Positions 43,925 to 52,611 of a stretch of DNA of 64,000 nt are shown here, piece by piece (position 1 is the first letter of the stretch; every line of letters starts with the position of its first letter). Position numbers and translations under genes: made by a program. The notes beneath the pieces were generated by a model. That model saw only the letters and a list, made by a program, of their open reading frames with translations. It ran no database searches and was not told where the DNA came from. Origin of the DNA: JAMHWF01 sp964371405 (lineage in GTDB: Bacteria; Pseudomonadota; Gammaproteobacteria; Burkholderiales; Burkholderiaceae_C); NCBI GenBank assembly GCA_964371405.1, contig CAYJLV010000004.1:62001-126000 (forward strand), written 5' to 3'.

Positions 43925-44344
43925 ATGGTGAATTCCGATCATTCGTCAAGCGTACGTGCCGGCGTTGCCGATGCCGGCACTTCGGCGGATGAGGTGCTCG
44001 ACGCCCAGGCGCTGGCGCGGCTGCGCGAACTCGATCCCGGCGGCAGGACCGGCTTGCTCGAGCGGGTACTGCGCGCCTTCGAAGTCTCGGTCGGGCGGCT
44101 CGTGCCGCAGCTCGAGCAGGGCCGCGCCAGCGGCGATCTGCAGGCGGTGGCGCACGTGGCGCACACGCTGAAGTCGTCGTCGGCGAGCATCGGCGCGCTG
44201 GAGTTGTCGCGGCTGTGCGCCGACTGCGAGCGGCGCGTGCGCGAATCGCGCGCCGACGGCCTCGACGCCGTGCTCGACGCGCTGACGCTGCAGATCGGCC
44301 GCACCGTCCAGGCTCTGAAGCATGAGCTGGCGGCGCGCGCATGA
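43925..44344 (+). CDS. HPt-domain phosphotransfer protein
   Basis: This 139-residue protein has an HPt four-helix bundle, with phospho-acceptor His80 in VAHVAHTLKSSSASIGA followed by SRLCADCE. Such proteins relay phosphate from hybrid kinases to response regulators. Its stop overlaps the start of the REC-PAS-GGDEF-EAL gene (ATGA), so the two are coupled, and the receiver of that protein (Asp65) is the natural partner. The start at 43925 (MVNSDHSS) precedes the domain by about 25 residues; further upstream starts in the same frame exist but give a Cys/Arg-rich unlikely N terminus. Confidence 0.82.
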   Translation: MVNSDHSSSVRAGVADAGTSADEVLDAQALARLRELDPGGRTGLLERVLRAFEVSVGRLVPQLEQGRASGDLQAVAHVAHTLKSSSASIGALELSRLCADCERRVRESRADGLDAVLDALTLQIGRTVQALKHELAARA

Positions 44345-46566
44345 ATCCCGCCGCCACGATCGACGACGACCGCGCCGAAGCGCCGAAGGTGCTGCTCGTC
44401 GACGACGACGAGGTCAACCTGCTGCTCACCTCGGCCGCGCTGCGCGAACGCGGCTTCGACGTGACCGAGGCGACCAGCGGCGAAGCTGCGCTGCGCCTGC
44501 TCGGCGACTGGCTGCCCGACGTGATCGTGCTCGACGCCATCATGCCGGGGCTCGACGGCTTCCAGACCTGCCGCGAGGTGCGCGCAATGGCGGGCTTCGA
44601 GTCGATGCCGGTGCTGATGCTGACCGGCCTCGACGACGACGCCTCGATCACGCGCGCCTACGAGGCCGGCGCGACCGACTTCTTCGTCAAGTCGACGCAG
44701 TGGAGCCTGCTCGCGGGGCGGCTGCAGTACCTGCTGCGCAGCTCGCGCACGCGCCAGGAGCTCGAGCGCAGCAAGAGCAAGCTGGCGCGCGCGCAGGATC
44801 TGGCGCGCATGGGCAGCTTCGACTGGCGCGCGTCGGCCAAGTCGCTCGCGCTGTCGGTCGAGACGCTGCGCGTGTTCGGGTTCCCGCCGAACAAGTCGCT
44901 CGGCTTTCGCGGCCTGATGCGCATGGTGCCGGGCGGCGAGCGCCGCTCGTTCCTGCGCCTCGTGCGCGAGATCGTCGCGCACAACTCGGTGCTGTATGCC
45001 GACGTGACGGTCAAGCTGCCCGAGGGACAGCGCCAGCGCATCATCCACGTCGAGGCCGAACCCGAGTTCAACGAGCACGGCGTCGTCGCCGGCTACACCG
45101 GCATCGTGCAGGACGTGACCGACCGTCGCGTTGCCGATCAGCAGATCCGGCACCTGGCGAACTTCGACACGCTGACCGGGCTGCCGAACCGGCGCCAGCT
45201 GATCTGGCGCACCGAGCGCGCGCTCGAGCAGGCGCGGCGCCTGGGCCACCAGTGCGCCGTGCTGCTGATCGACCTCGACCGCTTCAAGCTCGTCAACGAC
45301 ACGCTCGGCCACGCCGCCGGCGACGAGCTGCTGACCGAGGTGGCGCGCCGCCTGCGCAGCTGCGTGCGCCACAGCGATATGGTGCTCGAAGGCGCGCTCG
45401 AAGGCGTCGGCCAGCGCTCGCACCGCCTGCTCGAAGCCGTCGGCCGGCTCGGCGGCGACGAGTTCGTCGCGCTGCTGCCCGAAGTGGCCGACGAGCGCGA
45501 CGCCGAGCGCGTCGCCAACCGCATCATCGACCTGATGCGCGAGCCGATCTACGTCACCGGCCAGGACTGCTTCGTCACGGCCAGCGTCGGCATCGCGCTG
45601 TACCCGCGCGACGGCGAGACGGTCGCCGATCTGCTGCGCAATTCCGACGTCGCGATGTACGCGGTCAAGGCGCAGGGTCGCAACGCGGCGACTCTCTACC
45701 ACCCGCAGCTCGCCGGCCGCGGGCGCCAGAAGCTCGAGCTCGAGAGCGCGCTGCACAAGGCGATCGAGCGCGACGAGCTAGTGCTGCACTACCAGCCCAA
45801 GGTCGACGTGCGCGCCGCGAAGATGGTCGGAGTCGAGGCGCTGATGCGCTGGCAGCGCGGCGACCAGCTGATTCCGCCGGGCGACTTCATCCCGCTGGCC
45901 GAGGAGTCGGGGCTGATCATTCCGCTGTCGGAGTGGGCGATCCGCCAGGCGGCGCGCCAGGCCAAGGCCTGGCAGCTGAGCTTCGGCTTCGCCGACTCGA
46001 TCGCCGTCAACCTGCCGAATCAGCTTTTCGAGCGCACCGACCTCGTCGAGCACATTCACGATGCCGTGTCGCACTACGGCGTGCCGCACCATTCGATCGA
46101 GCTCGAGATCACCGAGACGGGCCTGATGAAGGATCTGCAGAACGTGATTCCGTCGCTGCACCGGCTCAACGAGATCGGCGTCGAGATCTCGATCGACGAC
46201 TTCGGTACCGGCTACTCGTCCCTGGCCTATCTGACGACGCTGCCGATCAGCGAACTCAAGGTCGACCGCTCGTTCATCCGCGATCTCGGCATCACGCCGC
46301 AGAGCGCGGCGATTGCCACAGCCATCATCGCGCTGGCGCGCTCGCTGGGCCTGCGCGTCGTCGCCGAGGGCGTCGAGACGCTGCGCCAGATGGACGTGCT
46401 GCACCGGCTCGGCTGCAGCGTGATGCAGGGCTTCCTGTTCAGCAAGCCGCTGCCTCCCGACGAACTCGAAGCCTGGCTGCGCCAGACCGTGTTGCCGCGC
46501 AAGGCGCCGTGGATCGTGCCCGCTGACGGCGACGCCGCGCCGCAGGCCGCCGCCGGGCCTGGCTGA
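44341..46566 (+). CDS. REC-PAS-GGDEF-EAL c-di-GMP signalling protein
   Basis: This 741-residue protein has a receiver (KVLLVDDDEVN, Asp65 in VIVLDAIMPG), a PAS-like segment near 150-260, a GGDEF domain with intact GGDEF at 371-375 and an EAL domain with VEALMRW (498-504) and DDFGTGYSSLAYL. The RxxD inhibitory motif is at 343-346 but is separated from GGDEF by 24 residues instead of 5, because of an in-frame insertion just ahead of the active loop. It could act as cyclase, phosphodiesterase or both. The upstream HPt gene overlaps its start (ATGA), so it probably receives phosphate through that protein. A sigma-28-type site precedes the pair. Confidence 0.88.
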   Translation: MNPAATIDDDRAEAPKVLLVDDDEVNLLLTSAALRERGFDVTEATSGEAALRLLGDWLPDVIVLDAIMPGLDGFQTCREVRAMAGFESMPVLMLTGLDDDASITRAYEAGATDFFVKSTQWSLLAGRLQYLLRSSRTRQELERSKSKLARAQDLARMGSFDWRASAKSLALSVETLRVFGFPPNKSLGFRGLMRMVPGGERRSFLRLVREIVAHNSVLYADVTVKLPEGQRQRIIHVEAEPEFNEHGVVAGYTGIVQDVTDRRVADQQIRHLANFDTLTGLPNRRQLIWRTERALEQARRLGHQCAVLLIDLDRFKLVNDTLGHAAGDELLTEVARRLRSCVRHSDMVLEGALEGVGQRSHRLLEAVGRLGGDEFVALLPEVADERDAERVANRIIDLMREPIYVTGQDCFVTASVGIALYPRDGETVADLLRNSDVAMYAVKAQGRNAATLYHPQLAGRGRQKLELESALHKAIERDELVLHYQPKVDVRAAKMVGVEALMRWQRGDQLIPPGDFIPLAEESGLIIPLSEWAIRQAARQAKAWQLSFGFADSIAVNLPNQLFERTDLVEHIHDAVSHYGVPHHSIELEITETGLMKDLQNVIPSLHRLNEIGVEISIDDFGTGYSSLAYLTTLPISELKVDRSFIRDLGITPQSAAIATAIIALARSLGLRVVAEGVETLRQMDVLHRLGCSVMQGFLFSKPLPPDELEAWLRQTVLPRKAPWIVPADGDAAPQAAAGPG

Positions 46567-46583
46567 ACGCTCCTTATCACGTC

Positions 46584-48401
46584 ATGGAGTCGACCCGCCC
46601 GATGCCGCTGCGCGATGCAGCCGCGCCGCCCTCCGCACCAACCGCGCAACTCGCCAAGGCGGCGCTGCGCCGGCTCGCGCAGGCCAAGCTCGAACCGACG
46701 CCCGAGAACTTTGCCCGCGCCTACGACGAGGAGCAGGGCATCGCGCCGCGGCCGGTGCTGCCGGCGCGCGCGCTGCCGCTGCTGCAGCGCATGGCGGGTG
46801 CGCTGCTGCGCGACGAGGCCGCGCGCGACACGCTGGTGCAGTCGTTTGTGCGCGGGCGCTGGCAGCAGGCCGAGCAGCAGCTCGGCGCGCAGGCGGGCGA
46901 CGACGGCGCGCGCGCCGACGGCTGGGCTGCGCTGATCGAGCAACTTCTCGCCGGCGTCGAGCGCGGCAGCCGCCAGTGGACGCGCGCGCGCCGCAAGGAT
47001 GGCGTGCAACGCGTGCTCGCCGGCAGCCGCGGCGACGCGCAGCGCCTGCAGCACCGTCTGTCGCAACTCGTCGCGAGCTGGGAGGGCGACGCCGACGATG
47101 CGACGCTGGCCGAAGGCGGCGGGTCACCGATAGACGCCGCGCCCGAATCGCCGCAGGCCGAGGCCGCGACGGCCCGGCCGCTGCCCCGCGCTGAAGAAGC
47201 GCCCGATCTCGCGCCGTGGTCGGCCAGCGTCATGGCGCTCGGCGACACGGTCCAGTGCGCGCTCCCGGTCGACACCCAGCGCGGCGGCGCGCTCGCCGCG
47301 TCGCTGCAAGACGTGCTCGCGAGCGTCGGTGCCGGCGGCGCGACGAGCGCACTCGCCGACGCGCTGGCGCGCGACTGCGACGAGGCGCGCCACTTGCTGC
47401 GCCAGCGCCGGCAGGCGTTCGAGCAGATGCGCGTGCTGTGCAGCGATCTCGCCGACGGCCTGACCGAGATCGCCGAGGACGACAGCTGGGCGCAGGGGCA
47501 GTCCAAGGCGATGCGCGAGCGCCTGGCCGAGGAGCCGACCGCGCGCGCGCTGCGCTCGGCCGGCGAGCTGCTGCGCGAGACGCGCGAGCGTCAGCGCGGG
47601 CTCCGGCACGAGCGGCAGAAGGCGCGCGACGCGCTGAAGCTCCATATCCAGCAGATGCTCGCCGAACTCGGCGAGCTCGGCATGCAGACCGGGCGGTTCC
47701 AGGAGAGCGTCGGCCGCCATGCCGACGTCGTCGAAAGCGCCGACTCGCTGGAGAGCCTGGCCGACGCCGTGCGCCAGATGGTCGCCGAGAGTCGCGCGAT
47801 GCACGAGATGGTTGGCCAGACGCAGCAGCGGCTGCAGGCCGAGCATGGGCGCGCCGCCGAACTCGCCGAGCGCGTGCGCATGCTCGAGGACGAATTGCGC
47901 CAGCTCTCCGACGAAGTCTCGACCGATCCGCTGACGCAGATCGCCAACCGCCGCGGCCTGCAGCAGGTGTTCGAGGCCGAGAGCGCACGCGCCGAACGCA
48001 ACGGCGTGCCGATCGCGATTGCGCTGCTCGACATCGACAACTTCAAGAAGCTCAATGACCGCCTCGGCCACGGCGCCGGCGACCAGGCACTGAAGGCGCT
48101 GGCCGAGCGCGTCAAGCAGCAGCTGAGGCCGGCCGACGCCGTCGCCCGCTACGGCGGCGAGGAGTTCGTCGTGATGCTGCCCGACGCGACCATCGAGCAG
48201 GGCCGCGAAGTGCTCACGCGCATGCAGCGCGCATTGACGGCGGCGCTGTTCATGCACGACGAGGAGCAGGTCTTCGTCACCTTCTCGGCGGGGCTGACGC
48301 ACTACCGCGCCGGCGAGAGCATCGAACAGGCGCTCGACCGCGCCGACGAGGCGCTCTACGAGGCCAAGCGCACGGGGAAGAACCGGACCTGCGTGGCTTG
48401 A
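46584..48401 (+). CDS. Diguanylate cyclase (GGDEF) with N-terminal helical region
   Basis: This 605-residue protein has a long N-terminal helical, Ala/Arg/Glu-rich part with coiled-coil character (about 1-440) and a C-terminal GGDEF domain. The active site reads GGEEF (residues 524-528) and the inhibitory RxxD is RPAD (515-518), five residues ahead, so product feedback inhibition is expected. No transmembrane segment is visible. The N-terminal half begins with a FAR-like segment that I do not recognise in detail. It sits 17 bases after the REC-PAS-GGDEF-EAL gene, probably in the same transcript. Confidence 0.83.
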   Translation: MESTRPMPLRDAAAPPSAPTAQLAKAALRRLAQAKLEPTPENFARAYDEEQGIAPRPVLPARALPLLQRMAGALLRDEAARDTLVQSFVRGRWQQAEQQLGAQAGDDGARADGWAALIEQLLAGVERGSRQWTRARRKDGVQRVLAGSRGDAQRLQHRLSQLVASWEGDADDATLAEGGGSPIDAAPESPQAEAATARPLPRAEEAPDLAPWSASVMALGDTVQCALPVDTQRGGALAASLQDVLASVGAGGATSALADALARDCDEARHLLRQRRQAFEQMRVLCSDLADGLTEIAEDDSWAQGQSKAMRERLAEEPTARALRSAGELLRETRERQRGLRHERQKARDALKLHIQQMLAELGELGMQTGRFQESVGRHADVVESADSLESLADAVRQMVAESRAMHEMVGQTQQRLQAEHGRAAELAERVRMLEDELRQLSDEVSTDPLTQIANRRGLQQVFEAESARAERNGVPIAIALLDIDNFKKLNDRLGHGAGDQALKALAERVKQQLRPADAVARYGGEEFVVMLPDATIEQGREVLTRMQRALTAALFMHDEEQVFVTFSAGLTHYRAGESIEQALDRADEALYEAKRTGKNRTCVA

Positions 48402-48413
48402 GGGCCCGCACGA

Positions 48414-48501
<88 letters not shown>

Positions 48502-48530
48502 TCTGTCCGCTGTGCGAAGACTCGCCAGAA

Positions 48531-49367
48531 CTACCCCTGAAGGATAGCGCCCGGCTCCTGCTGGCGTTCACACCCCACCTGCACCACTTCGCGCGCGCTG
48601 CCGTCGATGCGCACCGCCGTCAGCTTGCCGCCCCACACGCAGCCGGTGTCGAGCGCGAGCAGGTCGGGGCGCTCGACGAGGCCGAGCGTCGACCAGTGAC
48701 CGAACGCGATCGGCGTTCCGGCCGTGCGCCGACCCGGCGCGTCGAACCACGGGAACAGCCCCGGCGGCGCGCTGGCCGCGCTTTCCTTGGTCGACAGGTC
48801 GAGCGTGCCGTCGGCGGTGACGAAGCGCACGCGCGTCAGCACGTTGATGATGAAGCGCAGGCGCGCCGTGTCGGCCAGCGCGCTGTCCCAGCGCAGTGTC
48901 TCGTTGCCGTACATCACTCGCAGGAAGTTGGCGAGGCCGTCGCCCTGCAGCAGCGCCTCGACTTCGCCTGCGAGTGCGAGCGTCGTCGGCAGGTCCCATT
49001 GCGGCACGACGCCGGCGTGCACCATCAGCCAGCCGTGCGCGTGGCAGGCCATGCGTTGACGGCGCAGCCAGTGCAGCAGCGCTTCGCGGTCGGGCGCGCC
49101 GAGCACGTCGTCGAGCGTGTCGTTGTAGTGCGGCGCGCGCGCACCGCTGGCGACGGCCAGCAGGTGCAGGTCGTGGTTGCCGAGCAGGCTGGTCGCTGCG
49201 CCGCCGAGCCCCTGCAGACGGCGCAGCGTCGCCAGCGACTGTGTGCCGCGGTTGACCAGGTCGCCGAGGATGTAGAGGTGGTCGCGCGACGGCGAGAAGC
49301 CGATCTCGGCGAGCAGGTGTTCCAGCGCGTCGCAGCAGCCCTGAACGTCGCCGACGAGGTAGTTCAT
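48531..49367 (-). CDS. apaH: Symmetrical bis(5'-nucleosyl)-tetraphosphatase ApaH
   Basis: This 278-residue metallophosphatase hydrolyses Ap4A to two ADP. It shows YLVGDVQGCCDALEHLL, LGDLVNRG and LLGNHDLHLL, the metal-binding signature of the PPP family, and later MVHAGVVPQWD. Length is normal. It starts at 49367, divergent from the CorC/HlyC-like gene with a 68-base gap. Ap4A levels affect stress and, in Pseudomonas, motility. Confidence 0.92.
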   Translation of the reverse strand: MNYLVGDVQGCCDALEHLLAEIGFSPSRDHLYILGDLVNRGTQSLATLRRLQGLGGAATSLLGNHDLHLLAVASGARAPHYNDTLDDVLGAPDREALLHWLRRQRMACHAHGWLMVHAGVVPQWDLPTTLALAGEVEALLQGDGLANFLRVMYGNETLRWDSALADTARLRFIINVLTRVRFVTADGTLDLSTKESAASAPPGLFPWFDAPGRRTAGTPIAFGHWSTLGLVERPDLLALDTGCVWGGKLTAVRIDGSAREVVQVGCERQQEPGAILQG

Positions 49368-49435
49368 GGGGTCATTCTGCTACGCTGCGGTGTCATCGCT
49401 GTCGCGCACCGGCCCCGCTGCCCGGTGCGCCCCCC

Positions 49436-50749
49436 ATGGACGTCGCGCTGCTCGCCTTCCTGATCCTGCTCAACGGTGTGTTCGCCATGTCGGAGATGGC
49501 GCTTACGGCGAGCCGCAAGGTCCGGCTGCAGGTGATGCAGGAGGCCGGCGAAGCGGGAGTCGGCGCCGCGATCGATCTGCACGACAACCCGACCAAGTTT
49601 CTCTCGACGGTGCAGATCGGCATCACGTCGATCGGCGTGCTCAACGGCATCGTCGGCGAGGCAGCGTTCGCCCAGCCGCTGGCGGCGTGGTCGCAGCGCG
49701 TGTTCGACATCGGCGAGCGCGCCGCGCACTTCAGCGCCACCGGCCTCGTCGTCGTCATCATCACGTTCCTCACGATCATCTTCGGCGAGCTGGTGCCCAA
49801 GCGTCTCGGCCAGATGTACCCGGAGACGGTGGCGCGCCTCGTCGCGCCGCCGATGGAGTGGCTGTCGCTGCTGGCGCGACCCTTCGTGCGGCTGCTCACC
49901 TTCACGACGGAGGCCGTGCTGCGATTGCTCGGCATCCGCGGCAGCCCGAGCCGCGCCGTCACCGAGGAAGAGATCGCCGCCAGCCTGGAAGAAGGGCTCG
50001 ATGCCGGCGTGATCGAGGCGCACGAGCACCAGATGGTGCGCAACGTGTTCCGCCTCGACGAGCGCCAGATCGGCTCGATGATGGTGCCGCGCGCCGAGGT
50101 CACCTGGCTCGACGCCGCCGCGCCGCGCGATGACGTGCTGCGCACGATCGCCGACCAGGAGCACTCGCGCTACCCCGTGTGTCGCGGCGGCCTCGACGAC
50201 GTGCTGGGCATCGTCTCGGCGCAGACGCTGCTGCAGCAGGCGCTGCAGGGGCGCGAGCTGTCGCTGACCGAGAGCCTCGAGCCGCCTGTGTTCGTGCCCG
50301 AGACGCTGTCGGGCATGGGGCTGCTCGAGAGCTTTCGCGCCGCGAGTGCGCGGCTGGTGTTCGTCGTCGACGAATACGGCGAGGTGCAGGGCGTGATCAC
50401 GGTGCGCGACGTGCTCGAGGCGATCACCGGCGAGTTCAGCACCGAGTCCGCCGACGATGCCTGGGCCGTGCAGCGCACCGACGGCAGCTGGCTGCTCGAC
50501 GGCCTGATCCCGGTGCCCGAGCTGAAGGACCGCCTCACGCTGAAGGACCTCCCCGAGGAGGAGCGCGGACGCTACAACACACTGGCCGGCATGATCATGC
50601 TGCTGCTCGGGCGGCTGCCGAACACGGCGGATGCCGTCGAGTGGGGCGGCTGGCGCTTCGAGGTCGTCGACCTCGACGGCAAGCGCGTCGACAAGGTGCT
50701 GGCCAGCGCGCTCGAGGAAACCTCGAGCGACGTCGCCGTCGGCGACTGA
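49436..50749 (+). CDS. CNNM/CorC-type (HlyC) membrane transport protein
   Basis: This 437-residue protein has an N-terminal DUF21 membrane domain with several hydrophobic helices (the first being LAFLILLNGVFAMSEMALTA), then a CBS pair (MVPRAEVTWLDAAA, and VDEYGEVQGVITVRDVLEAI) and a C-terminal CorC/HlyC transporter-associated domain (WLLDGLIPVPELKDRLTL). Family members take part in magnesium or cobalt efflux or resistance. The gene stands alone between apaH (divergent) and the IclR gene (convergent), so neighbours say little of function. Confidence 0.85.
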   Translation: MDVALLAFLILLNGVFAMSEMALTASRKVRLQVMQEAGEAGVGAAIDLHDNPTKFLSTVQIGITSIGVLNGIVGEAAFAQPLAAWSQRVFDIGERAAHFSATGLVVVIITFLTIIFGELVPKRLGQMYPETVARLVAPPMEWLSLLARPFVRLLTFTTEAVLRLLGIRGSPSRAVTEEEIAASLEEGLDAGVIEAHEHQMVRNVFRLDERQIGSMMVPRAEVTWLDAAAPRDDVLRTIADQEHSRYPVCRGGLDDVLGIVSAQTLLQQALQGRELSLTESLEPPVFVPETLSGMGLLESFRAASARLVFVVDEYGEVQGVITVRDVLEAITGEFSTESADDAWAVQRTDGSWLLDGLIPVPELKDRLTLKDLPEEERGRYNTLAGMIMLLLGRLPNTADAVEWGGWRFEVVDLDGKRVDKVLASALEETSSDVAVGD

Positions 50750-50761
50750 CGCGGCGCCGCT

Positions 50762-51553
50762 TCAGGCCGCTGCGCGCGCGCCGAGCCGCTCGGACAATTC
50801 CTGCGCGCAGCGCCGCAGCGCCGTCGCGAGCGCGCCGTCGGGCCGCGTGTCGAACACCGGCGTCAGGCCGATCGCCGTGACGGCGAGCACGATCGAGCCG
50901 CTGTCGTCGAACACCGGCGCCGAGATCGCACTGACGCCCGGCACCGCCGTCTCGTCGACGCGGCACAGACCCAGCGCGCGCACCTCGTCGAGTTCGCGCT
51001 GGAACGCGGCGTCGTGCGCCGTCGGCGTGTCGCCGCGCATCTCGTGCATCGCATCCGCCGCCAGCGCCGCCTGCACCGTCTCGCGCGGCAGGAAAGCTGC
51101 GAAGAGGCGGCCCGATGCCGTGTCGCGCAGGCTCATCACCGTGCCGTGGCGCATGTCCACGTGCACCAGCGTCGGCGCCTCCTCGACGCGCACGATCGTC
51201 GGCCCGCGGTTGCCCCAGACGGCGAGCGCCACGGTGTGGCCGATAGCCTGCGCCAGCTCGGCGATGCGCGGCGTCGCCAGCCGCACCGGGTCGAACTGCT
51301 GCAGGCTCAGCAGGCCCAGCTGCAGCGCCAGCGGCCCGAGGCCGTAGCGCCCCGAGCCGGCGTCCTGCTCGACCAGCCCGAGCTTGCCGAAGCTCACCAG
51401 GTACGGGTGGGCCTTGGCCGGCGCCATACCGGCCTCGCGCGCCAGATCCTTCAGCGCCATCGGCCGACCGTGGTGGGCGAGTGCCAGCAGCAGCTGGCCG
51501 CCGACCTCGATGCTCTGGATGCCGCGCTGCTGCGGGGTGCGGTTGCTGTTCAA
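50762..51553 (-). CDS. IclR-family transcriptional regulator
   Basis: This 263-residue IclR regulator has an N-terminal winged helix (QSIEVGGQLLLALAHHGRPM then LKDLAREAGMAPAKAHPYLV) and a C-terminal effector-binding domain from about residue 80 (for example WGNRGPTIVRVEE, CRVDETAVPGVSAISAP). It is divergent from the homogentisate cluster and is its likely controller, as IclR-type repressors often are for hmg genes. The inducer could be homogentisate or an aromatic precursor. The intergenic region holds two inverted repeats at 51553-51574 and 51590-51616. Confidence 0.88.
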   Translation of the reverse strand: MNSNRTPQQRGIQSIEVGGQLLLALAHHGRPMALKDLAREAGMAPAKAHPYLVSFGKLGLVEQDAGSGRYGLGPLALQLGLLSLQQFDPVRLATPRIAELAQAIGHTVALAVWGNRGPTIVRVEEAPTLVHVDMRHGTVMSLRDTASGRLFAAFLPRETVQAALAADAMHEMRGDTPTAHDAAFQRELDEVRALGLCRVDETAVPGVSAISAPVFDDSGSIVLAVTAIGLTPVFDTRPDGALATALRRCAQELSERLGARAAA

Positions 51554-51574
51554 TTCAGTTCCGATTAGCTGAAT
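51553..51574. promoter_or_regulatory. Inverted repeat, candidate IclR operator
   Basis: ATTCAG at 51553-51558, 10 bases, then CTGAAT at 51569-51574. The left arm touches the IclR start codon, so binding could block its own synthesis. It is separate from the FNR-type box 22 bases on. The operator assignment is inferred from position. Confidence 0.4.
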
Positions 51575-51596
51575 GCATTAGACTTTATTGAACAAC

Positions 51597-51610
51597 TTGA
51601 TTAAGATCAA
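51597..51610. promoter_or_regulatory. Perfect FNR/Anr-type box in the IclR/homogentisate intergenic region
   Basis: TTGATTAAGATCAA is the FNR/Anr consensus (TTGAT-N4-ATCAA) with no mismatch; one more base on each side, C and G, extends the palindrome, and a GAAC/GTTC pair lies further out. Its centre is 50 bases from both divergent start codons. It may instead be the IclR operator, as its extended symmetry covers about 26 bases. Confidence 0.55.
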
Positions 51611-51652
51611 GGTTCAGATTCGCCCTACGCAACATTGTCGATTGGAGTCCGC

Positions 51653-52609
51653 ATGAGCAAAGCCTTTGCGTCGCAGGCAGACCTCGAAGAAAAGAAGATC
51701 AGCTTCGAGCAGTTGTCGAAGAACGCTTACGCCTTCACCGCCGAGGGCGATCCGAACACGGGCGTCTTCGTCGGCGACGATGCCGTGATGGTCGTCGACA
51801 CGCAGGCCACGCCGGCGATGGCGCAAGAGGTGCTGCGCCGCATCCGCGAAGTGACCGACAAGCCGGTGAAGTATGTGCTGCTGTCGCACTACCACGCGGT
51901 GCGCGTGCTTGGCGCGTCGGCCTACGGCGCCCAGCAGGTCATCGCCAGCCGCGACACCTACGACCTCATCGTCGAGCGCGGCGAGCAGGACAAGGCCAGC
52001 GAGATCGGCCGCTTCCCGCGATTGTTCCGCGATGTCGAGAGCGTGCCGCCGGGCCTGACCTGGCCGACGATGACATTCAAGGGCGAGATGAGCGTCTGGC
52101 TCGACAAGAAGACGGAAGTCAAGATCGCGCAGATCGGCCGCGGCCACACCAAGGGCGACACCATCGCCTGGCTGCCCGACCAGAAGGTCTGCTTCGCCGG
52201 CGACCTGGTCGAATACGAGAGCACGGCCTACGCCGGCGACTGCTACTTCCGCGACTGGCCGCAGACGCTCGACCGCCTCGCGGCGATGCGCTTCGAGAAG
52301 CTGGTGCCGGGCCGCGGCGCCGCGCTGACGACGCCGGCCAAGGTGGCCGAGGCGATCGCCTCGACGCGCGCCTTCGTCTCCGACGTCTACGGCCTGGTCG
52401 ACACCGGCGTCGCACGAGGCCTCGGCCTCAACGCGATCTACAAGCAAGCCTACGCGGAGCTCAAGCCGCGCTACGGCGATTGGGTCATCTTCGACCACTG
52501 CATGCCGTTCGACGTGACGCGCGCCTACGACGAGGCCAGCGGCCACCTCGACCCGCGCATCTGGACCGCCGAGCGCGACATCGAGATGTGGAAGACGCTC
52601 GAAGGTTGA
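51653..52609 (+). CDS. Metallo-beta-lactamase-fold hydrolase with variant metal motif
   Basis: This 318-residue protein has MBL-fold marks: HYHAVR at residues 79-84 in the place of the HxHxDH motif, HTKGDT, FAGDLVEYE, and a late His in DHCMPFD. The Asp and second His of HxHxDH are replaced by Val and Arg, so two-metal hydrolysis in the usual form is doubtful. It lies directly upstream of a FAD hydroxylase and near hmgA-fahA. Homologues with the same HYHAVR motif accompany homogentisate genes in related bacteria, to my recollection. The start is ATG 51653, 6 bases after GGAG. Its reaction is unknown. Confidence 0.75.
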   Translation: MSKAFASQADLEEKKISFEQLSKNAYAFTAEGDPNTGVFVGDDAVMVVDTQATPAMAQEVLRRIREVTDKPVKYVLLSHYHAVRVLGASAYGAQQVIASRDTYDLIVERGEQDKASEIGRFPRLFRDVESVPPGLTWPTMTFKGEMSVWLDKKTEVKIAQIGRGHTKGDTIAWLPDQKVCFAGDLVEYESTAYAGDCYFRDWPQTLDRLAAMRFEKLVPGRGAALTTPAKVAEAIASTRAFVSDVYGLVDTGVARGLGLNAIYKQAYAELKPRYGDWVIFDHCMPFDVTRAYDEASGHLDPRIWTAERDIEMWKTLEG

Positions 52610-52611
52610 GC

